From assembly GCF_001949145.1 (NCBI RefSeq), contig NW_019091462.1, positions 1 to 64,000 of the forward strand: a stretch of 64,000 nucleotides of DNA, in the 5' to 3' direction. Below are positions 1 through 11,318 of the stretch, in pieces; positions within the stretch are counted from its first letter, which is position 1; the number at the start of each line of letters is the position of its first letter. The position numbers and the translations under genes are program-made. Under the pieces are notes generated by a model. The model ran no database searches. It was not told where the DNA came from and was given only the letters and a program-made list of their open reading frames with translations. Source of the DNA: Acanthaster planci. Taxonomy: Eukaryota > Echinodermata > Asteroidea > Valvatida > Acanthasteridae.

Positions 1-560
1 CTGTCTTCTTTCATTGCCGATCCCACAGAGCGGTCTTACACTTTCATTGCTGATTGCTGATGTTCAAAAACTTACAATTAGAGTTGGCTGACTGTCTTAT
101 ATCACTGCCAATCCCTGAGACTTGTCTCAGTTTTCATAACTCAGTAAGCCCCGGAATGTTAAAATAAAATAGCTGATTGTCTTCTTTCTTTGCTGATCCC
201 ACAGACAGGTCTTACACTTTCAATGCTGATTGCTGATATTCTAAACATTACACTTGGAATTCGGCCAGCTGTTTCATGTCACTTCTAATCCCACAGACTG
301 GTCTTAAGTTTTCATTGCTCTGTGCTCCATAGGTTTTACTTGAAGTTAGTCATTTGTCCATCTCACTGCAGATTGTACAGAGCAGTTTACATTTTCACTA
401 ATGGGTAAGTCTCAAAGTTCTTGACTTAAATTTGGCTAGTTGTCTTGTGTCTGCCAAACCCACTAACTGGTTTTACAGTTTGATTACACTACTCACACAT
501 CGCTCTGTGTTATTACAACAGTGAGTTTGGAGTTCACATGACATTGTTTGCAGATCACTC
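1..560. repeat. Tandem repeat array, about 86-bp units (172-bp pairs)
   Basis: Diverged units of about 86 bp begin near 1, 88, 174, 260, 345 and 430. Each has the pattern of a tract like ctgtctt/cagctgttt, then 'atccc(a)cagA', then a 'ggtctta' block, then 'ttttcatt'. Units one and three are much closer to each other than to unit two (for example 'gatcccacaga' followed by 'ggtcttacactttca' in both), so the array has a two-unit, 172-bp higher-order period. It runs off the left edge of the window. No coding potential seen. Confidence 0.7.
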
Positions 561-599
561 TATTATTATACATTTTTAAAAATTTTATTTCATTTCACC

Positions 600-1835
600 A
601 CGTTCATTCATCCTCCAGGAAACATTCATGGATTTTCAATTTTTTCATTTCGTCACAATCATGTATGGGTACATTCACGTATCGCTGCCCATTATGACGC
701 ATGTGATTTAGCAGTTCACGCACTGCATTGTTCACATATCATTCTAGTGTCACACAAGTTTTTTTCCCAATTTCAGTTCATCACATTGAGTTTGTCATAT
801 TGTTCAGTTCGTCATATTGTTCCTGAATCGTTCAGGGATTTTCAATTTTATTTCATTTCCTCGCTTCATCACGTATCGTCTAGTTCACGTATCGCTCTGT
901 GTTATTACACCACTAATATTTGCAGTTCACGTATTACGTTGTTTGCATGTCGTTCTATTATTACACAATTTTTTTGTCCAATTTTATTTTATTTTATCAC
1001 ATTCACACATGTCCTATCATTCACGAAACATTCAGGGATTTTCAATTGTACTTCATTTCGTCACATTCACATATCGTAACATTTATGTATCACTGTGTGT
1101 TATGATGCCAGTGATTTTGCAGTTAACACATCATATCATTCTGCTATTACACAAGGTTGTTTTCCTAATTTCATTTCATCACATTAACATGTCGTATTGT
1201 TCCTGAATCATTCAGGGATTTTCAATTTTATTTCATTCTGTCACTTGATCACATATTGTCTCTTTCACGTTTCGCTCTGTGGTACTACACCAGTGCACTG
1301 ATTTTGCAGTTCATGTATTACATTGTTCCCGCATCATTCTATCATTACACAGGTTTTTTTCAAATATATTTTATTACATCATATTCACGTGTCATTTTGT
1401 CCACGAAACCTTCAGGGTTTTAAAATGTTATTTCATTACACCGCATTCCAGTATTGTAATGTCATGTTTCGTTGTGTGTTATGATAAAAGTGATTTTGCA
1501 GTTCACGCGTCATACTGTTCGCATATCATTCTGGTATTACACAAAGGTTTTTGCAGTTTCATTTTATCACATTCATGTGTCGTGTCGTTTCGGAATTGTT
1601 CAGGGATTTTCAATTTTATTTCATTTCGCCACTTCGTCATGTATCGTCTTGTTCACATATCACTCTGTGTTATTAAACCAGTGATTTTGCAGTTCATATC
1701 ACATTGCTTTTCATAACACTCTATTATTATACCTTTGTTTTTCTAATTTTATATTATTTTATCACATATACGTGTCATATCATTCGCAAATTGTTTAGGG
1801 ATTTGCAATTTTATTTTACTCATTGCAATGTAACA
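600..1835. repeat. Satellite-like array, about 195-bp monomers in about 390-bp dimers
   Basis: The block 'ttcagggattttcaatt' recurs near 629, 833, 1031, 1211, 1408, 1603 and 1795, a spacing of 180-204 bp. Between these blocks each monomer carries a 'tcacgtatcgctctgtgttatt' type block, then 'gattttgcagttcac', then 'attattacacaa'. Monomers alternate between a 'ttattacaccagtg' version and a 'ttatgatgccagtg' version, so the higher-order unit is a dimer of about 390 bp. Long open frames across this array are by-products of its low complexity and have no recognisable protein. Confidence 0.8.
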
Positions 1836-2153
1836 ATAAACACTTTATTTTTCAAGTTCAAACATCACTTGTAATCTGCCATGGGAGTTCCTTACATTTT
1901 TTTCATTTTATTCAGAAGGAACAAAGGGTGGCAAAATAATCATTAAAAAAAGACCACACACAGGGCAATATATATAAGATGCACAGTGCTAATCTTGTTT
2001 TTTTTTTGTTCAAGTGTGACTTCCCTTTTTCACGGTCTTCTCAACAACAACAAAAATCAAAGTTCAACCAAGATTAACAATTCTTGTGACAAATTTAAAT
2101 TTACATATTTTACTAGAAACAATTTTTCAATACAATTATAAACTGGATATGTT

Positions 2154-2159
2154 TTTATT
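2154..2159 (-). terminator. Candidate poly(A) signal for a minus-strand gene
   Basis: Reads AATAAA on the minus strand, about 96 bp past the stop codon of the candidate terminal exon at 2255-2413. Its position fits a short 3' UTR. AATAAA is common in AT-rich DNA, so its support comes only from the neighbouring exon. Confidence 0.35.
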
Positions 2160-2254
2160 AATCATGAGACGTTTACTAAATTCAAGTTTTCCTATTCAGC
2201 AAAAACTTTACACCAATACTTCCCATTGAGCCTTCACCAACAATAAGCCATTAT

Positions 2255-2413
2255 TCAGTGCTGTTTTGTCCAAGAAATATACATGTTTGAGCCCACTTCC
2301 AGTGCAGCTGTTAGTGCACTGTCTAAAATTGACCTGAGGTCTGTGGTGGATTCCTTCTTGTTAAAATGTGATGGTGTTCCCTGCGTCAGAGGCAGACACA
2401 AATCAATACTTTC
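2255..2413 (-). CDS. Candidate last coding exon of an unrecognised minus-strand gene
   Basis: On the minus strand a good acceptor (tagtttgtgcag) is followed by 52 open codons and TGA (stop at 2255-2257), then a poly(A) signal about 100 bp on. The peptide has ordinary protein composition (starts ESIDLCLPLTQG, ends EVGSNMYISWTKQH) with an amphipathic stretch DLRSILDSALTAALEV. I do not recognise it. The tail loosely recalls the C-terminus of the proteasome assembly chaperone PSMG1, but that is a weak impression only. Upstream exons would lie at higher coordinates; candidates are at 3263-3423 and 3867-3911, but their phases do not join directly to this one, so the gene model is unresolved. Confidence 0.4.
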   Translation of the reverse strand, partial: ESIDLCLPLTQGTPSHFNKKESTTDLRSILDSALTAALEVGSNMYISWTKQH

Positions 2414-3262
2414 CTGCACAAACTAAGACTGAACTCTTTTCATAAATACCTTTGCCGGAATCACACCTGGACCATAAGACAAAGAAACTATGCGTCCTAT
2501 TCATATTACAGCGAGCTTGGGTGATTTTTTTTCCAGATTTTAAGACGCTTATGAGGTTGGTAAATATTCGTGTATATTCTGTTATTCAGGCACAGGCTAT
2601 GCATGGGCGGCTAATTCTCTCACTCCCTCAGCCTACATTTTTGTTTTCCACTCATTTGAAATAGACCGATGATCGTTCGTGACGTGGTACATAGTAAAAA
2701 AAAAAAGACAATAAAAACTTGGGAAAAAAAATTAAAGCAAAAACAAACAGCGAAAGTAGGCGTACACACGTGCCTTTGATTTTTTTAAACTCCAATTAAC
2801 TTGGACTTCTGCTTGGATCTTACTGGGACTTGACAGGAAAATTAGTAAATCGACTCATTTTTGGATAACAGGCCTATTCAACTTCGATTACGAGTTCAAA
2901 CGATGTTTTGTACTCTGAATGCTTATGAGCAAATTGCGAGAAAAGGTACGTGACTGCATTCTGTTGAGTAGTTATTTTGCTCTATAGAATATTTTGACAC
3001 ACACCATCAAAGTTTTTAAACTTCAAGGACAACTTTTGAAGGAAAAGATGAACACAGTTTCCACTACCTTTGCATTACGTGAAATGAATTTAAAAATAAG
3101 CCGGTACCTCCTTGTATTGAACAGACGTGAAACACTAAGAATCATTAATAAACATATGCAGCAGTTGAAACTGGTTTGCATGAAATTTTAAAAGCTGGCC
3201 TATTAATTCCTTTATCACTGACAAGCTTAAATCCAGTATCTGGACATTTCTTAGTCCACTGT

Positions 3263-3423
3263 CTACTGTGGCACACTCATTTTTTTCGAACAAGGTGCTA
3301 GCAAAGTTTTATAGTCGCTGAACATTTCCCAGTCATAGGCCACATTTCTTTCTTGCAACAGTTCATCAGCCTGTCGATCATTGAAAGTACATGTATATTC
3401 AAAGCATTTGGCTCTCAGTGTTC
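3263..3423 (-). other. Open frame, possible exon of the same minus-strand gene
   Basis: Minus-strand frame with protein-like composition for about 50 codons (contains CFEYTCTFNDRQADELLQER and YDWEMFSDYKTLLAPCSKK), ending at a TAG at 3263-3265. The upstream border could be the AG just above 3423 (aaaag|gaac), but the pyrimidine tract is poor and no clear donor is visible before the stop. It may be a real exon, a pseudogene fragment or chance. The protein family is not recognised. Confidence 0.25.
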
Positions 3424-3866
3424 CTTTTATTTCAATTCCCACGTGGTCGCACGGTTGTCAACGGCCGTGACACGCTGGACTATTGATGCGAATTGGCTTA
3501 GCGTTCTCACAAGGATACAAAGGCACGGGCATCATGTAAAAACATGTATGGACTGATATGTGGTTTTTGCAAGTCATGCGAAGGGTAGGGTCTAACTTTC
3601 TTCTTTCAACCCGGAAAAAAAAAACGTTCACATGGTTAGGCCTTAACCTGGTAAACTCTGATGACTGTGACAGAATAGCGCTGAGTAGCGTTTTCAGGAG
3701 GAGTAGGCCTAGGTCTATTCACCAATTCACAATTTCGTCTCACAAAGCTTGGCATCCATATAGGCTAATGGTGTTCAGAATAGGCCCCTAGAGGCCTATA
3801 TGATTTCTAAAAACATGTAAAACAACATCTACGACAATAAATTAAAGCAAAAGAAATTTCACTCAC

Positions 3867-3911
3867 CTGGCTTGCATTCTCATGATTGTAATACAGACTT
3901 ACCCTTTGCAT
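3867..3911 (-). other. Possible first coding exon of the minus-strand gene
   Basis: Minus-strand ATG at 3911-3909 opens 15 codons (MQRVSLYYNHENASQ) that end exactly at a perfect donor, CCAG|GTGAGT, at 3867/3866. An in-frame TGA lies about 60 bp upstream. The strong donor is the main evidence. It ends in phase 0, which fits the phase-0 start of the exon at 2413 but not the frame at 3263-3423. Confidence 0.25.
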
Positions 3912-4356
3912 CTTAGCCCCCAAGATTCCAGATAAGTTAAAAAACGTTCTGACTTTTCAGTTCCGTGAGTTCAGTGAATTTCAATTTGTTGCATTTGGCG
4001 TGGCCTATATAATTAGGCCCAGTCCAGTCAAATTTAGCCTAAATTCCATTTCATACAAATGGAAGACGATGTAGGCCTACTTGTGGTGCACCAGAAGATC
4101 TCAAACTGAGGGAAACTCCTTATAGGTCGTCGGAAGTTTCAAGTTTAGACACCGACCTTGAGCATGTTGAACACGGCCCGCCAGCTCGGTCGTGCAGTAG
4201 CGTCCGCGTTGGAAGCAAACTTGAAGTTTGATATTCATGTAGGCCTACGGTTAGAAGATGCCGTTATCAGGGGTATGATGCGGTTAACAACCAGAGGGTC
4301 CTGATATCAAAAGTGATTTTTTCTTTTACTTTAAGCGATAGGCAAAATCACTCAGT

Positions 4357-4587
4357 TCACAAAACAAGAGGAAGATCGTTTGGCGAACATTTATTCACGT
4401 TAAAAGTCAGTTCATGAAGGAAACAGCGCGCGACACAGCGGAGCAAAACTCTTGAAGGTCCTCGCGTGGTGGAAATGAACTGCGGAGTGAGATAGGAGTG
4501 ATAAGATTCAACGGAGTTTTCGTGCGCGCATTGCAGTGCTTGGGGGACATCGGTGTCGTCGTATTTCTCCGCTCCAACCATTTTCAA
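4357..4587 (-). other. Unrecognised 76-codon frame in a CpG-richer patch
   Basis: This minus-strand frame (starts MKMVGAEKYDDTDVPQALQC) sits in a patch with clearly more CpG dinucleotides (4380-4570: gcgcgcgac, ctcgcgtgg, gtgcgcgca) than the AT-rich surroundings. It could be the 5' end of a minus-strand transcript, perhaps the promoter/first exon of the gene suggested at 2255-3911. No family is recognised and no convincing donor is visible inside it. Confidence 0.2.
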
Positions 4588-7500
4588 GCTTTTTGGTCTT
4601 TCAGGTGATCTTTAAGAGTGGTTTTGTACAAATTAGCGAAGTCAGTGATAAGACAAATTAAACAAAATGAGGAAAACTTTCGAACTCTTCGAAATCATAC
4701 CAATTTAATGAAACTTGACTCCCTACTTTTTTGGAATTAAGAATCAGACGACAGAAAGAAGGTGATGTTATCCTAACAGGCAGTTGCTATTGGTCAGAAG
4801 TTCGAGTGATAATCTTGTAAGACAAATCTGATCAACTTGATTGGTTAGGAAAATTTCCAATCAGAATACGCTACGGCAAACAAAAACGAGGCCCTTTTCC
4901 AATTCTCGACTTGGGCTCCGTTTCAGGCTTCGTTCCCAAAATCAATCCCCGATTGTGGGCCTGAAGCTTTTAAATAAAATCGGATTACTGTAATTTCTGG
5001 CTCTCTTGCATCTTTTTTGATATTTTGTGGCACTCTCAAACTAATTACTGCGCTTACAGCTTCAACGTCAGCTAGTTAAAAAACAGTTGAAGCCTGAGAC
5101 GGAGCCGAAGTTGAGTCTTGGAAAACGGCCCAAGTGTGTTTGGCGGCCGGGGTTGAGGTGAAGAAGTTAAGGCCTGAACTTGGACCAAACCGGTTCTGAC
5201 AGGTTTCTTAGATTTGCACTAGACAAACAGGATGAGAAATCAGCTAGGCTTGAACGTAGTACGTGGGCGAGTTCAGCCGTATCCATATTTTGCATAGCAT
5301 GTAAACATACGCTTTGTCTAGTATAAGTAAGTTCCATTGTTTGAATCATTGTTTTCTTCTGTAGAGTTGGGATAAATAACAATACATTGATCTCTGTGAC
5401 TGCTGACTATCAAAGTAACAATTCTTTGTCAGTATTGTTTATGTTTCACATGGGCTTTCTGGGTCAATCGGCAATATGAACCCACACCCTTAGTCCGAGG
5501 CTCAGCATGGGCCCTTGCTCTATGGTCACGTTCTCCCCAAGGGACTTTGAGACGCAAAAAATATCGTCAAAAGTTTTATGGGTCTCTATTTCTGTTTTTT
5601 TTTTCCCAGAGTTTAATTTTTTTACTTGAGGATGCTAAAAATGGTTTTAAAAGGCACCGTACTTTATTCTCAATTGGGCTTCTGTACTGTCCCAAGTTGG
5701 ATCGCTAAACAACATCGTTCTCGTTTTCTCTCCAGTTTATCATTATGCGTGTGCAAGGTACACTCGAGAGCAGGGCTCCTGGTAATAAGGTTAAAATTTT
5801 GTTTGCGTACGTACATGTAACTGACGAATTGCAGAACCCCTTCCTCTGCGAATGTGCACCACTTTTCATGATCAGACGATATTGAAATGGTAAGTTGGCA
5901 AATAGAATTTTTCTATCTGACCTTTTTTAAACCAATGATCGGTGTGTTATTTAATCGAAACGTTTCATATGGTATTGTTAAGTTGATCGAGTTAGGCCTG
6001 GTCGGCAGTCGTGACGTTACATCAGGTATGATTATGATGTAGCATGTGAGTATACTGTACATTGTGTACAACAAGTACAAGGGCCTAATGACTGTGTAGG
6101 GCATTTGCACTTTTGGGGGGCATGGCCAATCATGGATAGGGAGTCCAGCGAAACGGCACCTCTACAATTTATAAAAATTATATCTGGAAGCGTGTAAAAG
6201 TGTTTGTTTTCAATCCATGATTTCTGCCCTTGTGCGTCAAATTCTATATTTGAAAAAGTAGTTGTGTTGTAAATGAACCGAAATTTGTGTTAGTACCATT
6301 TATTATGTCTGTTTGTGTCAAGTTTTGGTTGTAAAGTGTGATGAAAATAATGTAAGATCAGAGCACTGCGTCAAAAACTGTGTGCGGCTATCTTTGTTTG
6401 TTGTCGTGTGACACAGTCTCGTCTAAGCCTAATTTCTCGTGAAACTCAACCGAGTTTGGAACGGTGATGTCATCATCTTGTAGAGCTTAAAATACTCTTT
6501 CATTTGATGTATGACTGGAGGCATTTGACAAAAGCACCATCAAGCCTTGTTTTGGTTTGTGAAAACTACAAAAAGGTAGCAAAAAAGGTGCATTTTTCTG
6601 TTGAAAATCCCCCCAAAACATGTGTAAGGAGTTGATGATACATATATGAAACGGTGTTTATTTGGAAGCTTAGAATTTCAGGAAGAAAAGGAAGTTGTTT
6701 TTTTGTCAAAAATCGATGTCGAACCGGTGCGGAACAGCCCTTTTGTACATGTTTTTGGGTGCTGTTGCACAACTGTACACATATGCTGTATGCATGTGCA
6801 TCAGATCTATGGATGGTGCACGGGGAGCAAGATGCAAATAACAGGCGCATAAACCACACATGTTGTTTCAATCAAATGTTATCAAAAGACCCTGTCAAAC
6901 ACGAACATACTTAAAATGACACCTGACAGACTTGGTCCTCATTTTTTGTAGCTATTTATTGATGAATAAAAAATATCACATCAAAACTATGCTTCGGTGA
7001 TCTCTCACACATCACTAAATATTTCAAGCCCAACTCAACTGACCTGTTACTGTATACATGTACATGTATCCTGTGTTTATTATCGATAAAGATCTCCATA
7101 AAAAAGATACTGTTTACTTTACACTTCCTCTGTGACTTAACTACAGATCTTTGTCCAACTCTAGTCTGGCATGTCTGGAAGTGGAACCGATGAGGAAGAA
7201 GACTCCATGTGGTTCATATGCATTGTTGAAAATAAAACTTGTGTCCACCCCCAAAAAGTGACGGACTAATTACACCTAATTTCAATAACAAAAACTCCAT
7301 AACCTTATTATACTTACAGCTATTGAGCTAAATTTTATACCATTCAATTTCTTTTGAAATTCTCTTTCCAATAGTACTAAATTTGTGGGCGTCAAACAAA
7401 AAAACCTGAAAAGTGCCGGACTCTCTATCATGGACATGGTTGGATGTTGGATGGGTGATTTTGCACAGTGAGAGAAAGGCATTGTGGAAAGGAAAAAGGA

Positions 7501-9394
7501 GCAAACATTCGCCCCCTTTTCCTTTCCACAAACAATGATTTTCAGCTTCGGTGATAAGGATTAGGTCCAAGAAAAACCAAGGCCCAGTACTAAGCAGTAG
7601 GCATGGCATGGTAGGCTCGTCGCGACAACACATAGCATCAGAATGAATTTTGCATTGCCAGTGAGTTCTCAATTGGCAATATTCCCCCAGGTAATCAATC
7701 ACTTATGGCCTGAGGATAACTTTTATTAATACAGAGAGAAAAATTCTTCATGTTTCTGTAAGTTTTGACAATTGTTAATAAAAGATGAAATTTGTTTGAA
7801 ATTTGTAAATATTCCTTGACCGTGTCTATCATTACCTACCATCTGTCTCTTTAACAGTTATTTCTAACGCTACCCTGCCCTTGTATAGCCGTTGCTGGGT
7901 TCCAGTATGCCAATTTCGAAATTACCAAAGGTGTCTGAAGGTACATTTAGACAACTGTAAAAATGCCCATTTTGGGGGGAGTCAAAATAAGTTCTTCTGC
8001 GCTGAAAAACCTTTAGTGCAAAAAGGGTGCCTCCACTCTCCATTACAATAGACTTGAATCAATCGTATTTTTACCCTCCATGCTTTGGGCAATAAGCATT
8101 TGCATTACCCATTTTATTATTCTTTTGGCAAAACTCCAATTCAAGTAATAAGATAAATGATGAGGTAGGCTGCCAGTAGGGTCTACATATGTACGTGTGT
8201 ATTTTGACTCCATGTAAATTATATTGGCTCGAGGTCACACGGAATAGTGACTTTGAGTTGTTGAAGTACATGGGATTGAGATACTTTGAGCCAGAGTTGT
8301 AGCTAAGCAGGGCGGTGGCGGGCGGGGCCAGCCAGCTCTCATAATCTGTGCCCGGCACTTGGGGTAATTTTGAGCCTCACAGCCCGGGACATATTTCATT
8401 CTCTGAGTTGGTAAACTTCTAAACAATCTAAAAAGTTCTCATGTTTGATCCTATCTTCAGCAATTATAAGATATTGTGTGTTTTGAACTGCAAAACACCA
8501 AAGCAAGCTTAAAATTATGCACCAATCGAAATGAACAACCCCATATTCCAACACTTGAGGCTGGTTTCGCATGCAGTATTCCCTGTACTGTACACATACG
8601 TACAAACACATGCACGATGGATGTGGTGTGTACATGTACCTATACACTAAAGCTGAGCTCCAGAGTGCACCGATATTTCAAGCAGTGACAACCCTGCTGC
8701 ACAAATACATGTAAATGTCTGTACTTGTACAGTCTTATTCCAGCAGGAGTAGATACAATGTACATCAGATTTTACATGTAGTATCAACTGACTTTCTCTT
8801 TCTCAGAACTTGTAGGCATGCTTTACAATTCACGTTGAAGTCTGTGTACGAGGTAAACGATGACAGTCATACTATACGTGCACGTGTTCATGTTTTTGTG
8901 CCGATAGTCAAAAGTTTTTGATGAATGGATCTGCCTTTGCCTAGTCAAAGGTCATTAAACACATTTTGTTTTTGACAGCACAACTCACCTTAAGTAAGGG
9001 TACAAAAGCTTAATGTTCTTTAGCAACCATCTTTTCATTTTTCTTAATTCTGTTCATTAATCTAAATAACTGATTTCCTATAAGATGTTTGCGTAAGATG
9101 TTACTTGTTTGTTCTGCCAGTTACTGTTTAACTTATATTACCACATGTTTAAAAACTTATATACAACATTTGACAAACATAAATTACACTTTATAACATG
9201 GCTCAAAAACCTGATTTTCCCCCCTCAAAAACCCCAGAATCCTGGAACTATGGGGGGGGTTGCCCCCTTGACCCCCACCAGGGCGTTGGAGCTCACCAGG
9301 AGCCCTCGGCCATGCCCGCGAGAGGTTCTTTGCTGCACTTCGCCAAAATATTAGATTTGGCCTGGTGACAACCATGTATGCACAAATTAAAACA

Positions 9395-9520
9395 TATTTA
9401 TTTTGACAAACATTTTTGTGGTAACCACTAACCAGTCAATTTTGTCTTACACAATTTCCCATGGGTTCACTCCAGAAGCCATGTGTTTACTAGGCAATTA
9501 CATCATAGCAAAACAGCAAA
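9395..9520 (+). repeat. Dispersed repeat, copy 1
   Basis: This segment resembles 21865-21985 in the same orientation: shared blocks 'aacatttttgt', 'gtaacc', 'ttttgtct', 'actccagaa' and 'aatcacatc/aattacatc' occur in the same order with similar spacing. It is an old, diverged interspersed repeat of unknown class. Borders are estimated by eye. Confidence 0.5.
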
Positions 9521-11099
9521 ACTGCACTTGCGATTTCAGCAATTTTTTTTATGTTCCACTCACACTTGTTTTTTTTTAAATTGAGCTTTTGCAGTGGTGA
9601 TCCTGTAATGCAAGCTCCACTTTTTTCAATAAATTTTCCCATGATAGCAACCGTGATGTACCTATAGCTCTTAAAAATGGTTATACAGGAGTTTCTGATC
9701 ATGAGACCAAGAATTTTATGAAAATTTGAGATTTTTACTGGGTAATCTCTCATTTCTACCTGAGGACACTCGTACCATTTTTGTTTATCACATTGTGCAT
9801 GTGTCGAGCCAGCAAGTGGCCAAGCTTGCTCCACATTTTGGTTTGACTATTTTCGGAGGTATGGAGGGATTTCTAAAATTTTACAATCTGTCACAACTAC
9901 ATGTAGCTGCACAGTGCAGGGCATGTTGCACACCCTGATGGTGTCAGCTTACAGGTCACACAGCAAGGACAGTTATGCAGTGAAAACAAGATACCATTCC
10001 CCACCTCCAAAAATGGTCGAACCAAAATGCAAAGCAAGCTTGGCCGTTGAAAAAGCACAGTTTGCTTTATCAGTTACTGCAAAAGCTTGTTAAAAAACCC
10101 CACAGTATTATGACCCCTTGAAAAAAGCAACTCCTGTAAGTCACATGTAGTTGTGACTGAGAGTTCTCTTAGTAGGATGGGGGGATTCTAAGCACTTGGC
10201 ACAATTACAGAATGCTTTGCCACTCATCTATCCTACTTCGTGTACTCAATTCCGATTTCCATGTTATTGTGGTAACTATATTTTCAAGGCATCAGAAATT
10301 TTTCATTTTAGGTTGCCAAAAAAGGCTCGCATGTGTAAAGTGTTCCCTGGAAAGAATTCTATAAAGAAATATGGACACCACTAAGTTTTCCCTGCCATGA
10401 CCCATCTCAAAATAATGAAATGTCATAAAAAGTCAAATTGAGCAGGGAAAATATTGAGGTACTCACTCAGAAAACACTTTTTCAGACCAGTCTCTTAAGG
10501 TTTATGCTCAGGGTGTCAAGGGGCGTCTGGCCTTATGGATTTCTTTCTGTGTGTCCCCAGACACCATAACAATAGACTTGCACCAATTGTACTTTTCCTT
10601 CAAGCATTTTCGCAAAGTTTAATTTTCAATACCTGTATATTTTTTATTTGTTATGCCCATATCGATGAAAGTTCAAAAATGAAGAAAAAAATTGTAACTG
10701 CATTTAAGATTAAACAATCTTGAAGTTATTCCTTGTGCCTAGTCTGTGGACTGATAATTGATTGGTGACACAGTGCAATCATGCCCATTCTCCTGTCCAC
10801 AGAGAGTTTCTGTAAGCTGAAGACTGGAAAACTAAGTCAATCACATGTCAACTGGCACATTGATCATAAATGAAGGTTACATGTTATGCCCTTACAATAT
10901 CCATTCTTAATTATTTACCACTAAACAAAGTACTCTAAAAACCATCGTGGAAATCATTTTCTGATACTGTGATTATGGAGACTCCACCTCCGCTCACAAA
11001 CAGGGAAAATGCACATTTTCAGAGCCATTGTAGAGGAAATAAATTGAATCATTTGCAGAATCTGTAAAAATCTGTATAAATGTAAAATGTGAGAGTTAT

Positions 11100-11318
11100 G
11101 GGTAATTCCAGAAATTAAGGGTCCATTTTTAGGTGTCCCTGTCACACCTGACATGATTGTATGTTCTGAACACATTTTCTAATTTCCAAGAGTGATGAGT
11201 TAATGCAAATTACCTGCCAAACAAACAGTAATAGTTTGAAATCAATTCCNNNNNNNNNNNNNNNNNNNNNNNNNNNNNNNNNNNNNNNNNNNNNNNNNNN
11301 NNATTTCTGGAATTACCC
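11100..11318. repeat. Inverted repeat flanking an assembly gap
   Basis: The 16-mer gggtaattccagaaat (11100-11115) recurs as its exact reverse complement at 11303-11318, directly abutting the end of the N run 11250-11302. The arms enclose the gap, so this may be a hairpin-forming mobile element whose centre could not be assembled. Confidence 0.6.

Noticed and set aside
747-1716. Several overlapping open frames of 60-145 codons rich in Phe, Ser, His and Ile
   Set aside because: They lie in the satellite array, repeat with its period and have only low-complexity composition.
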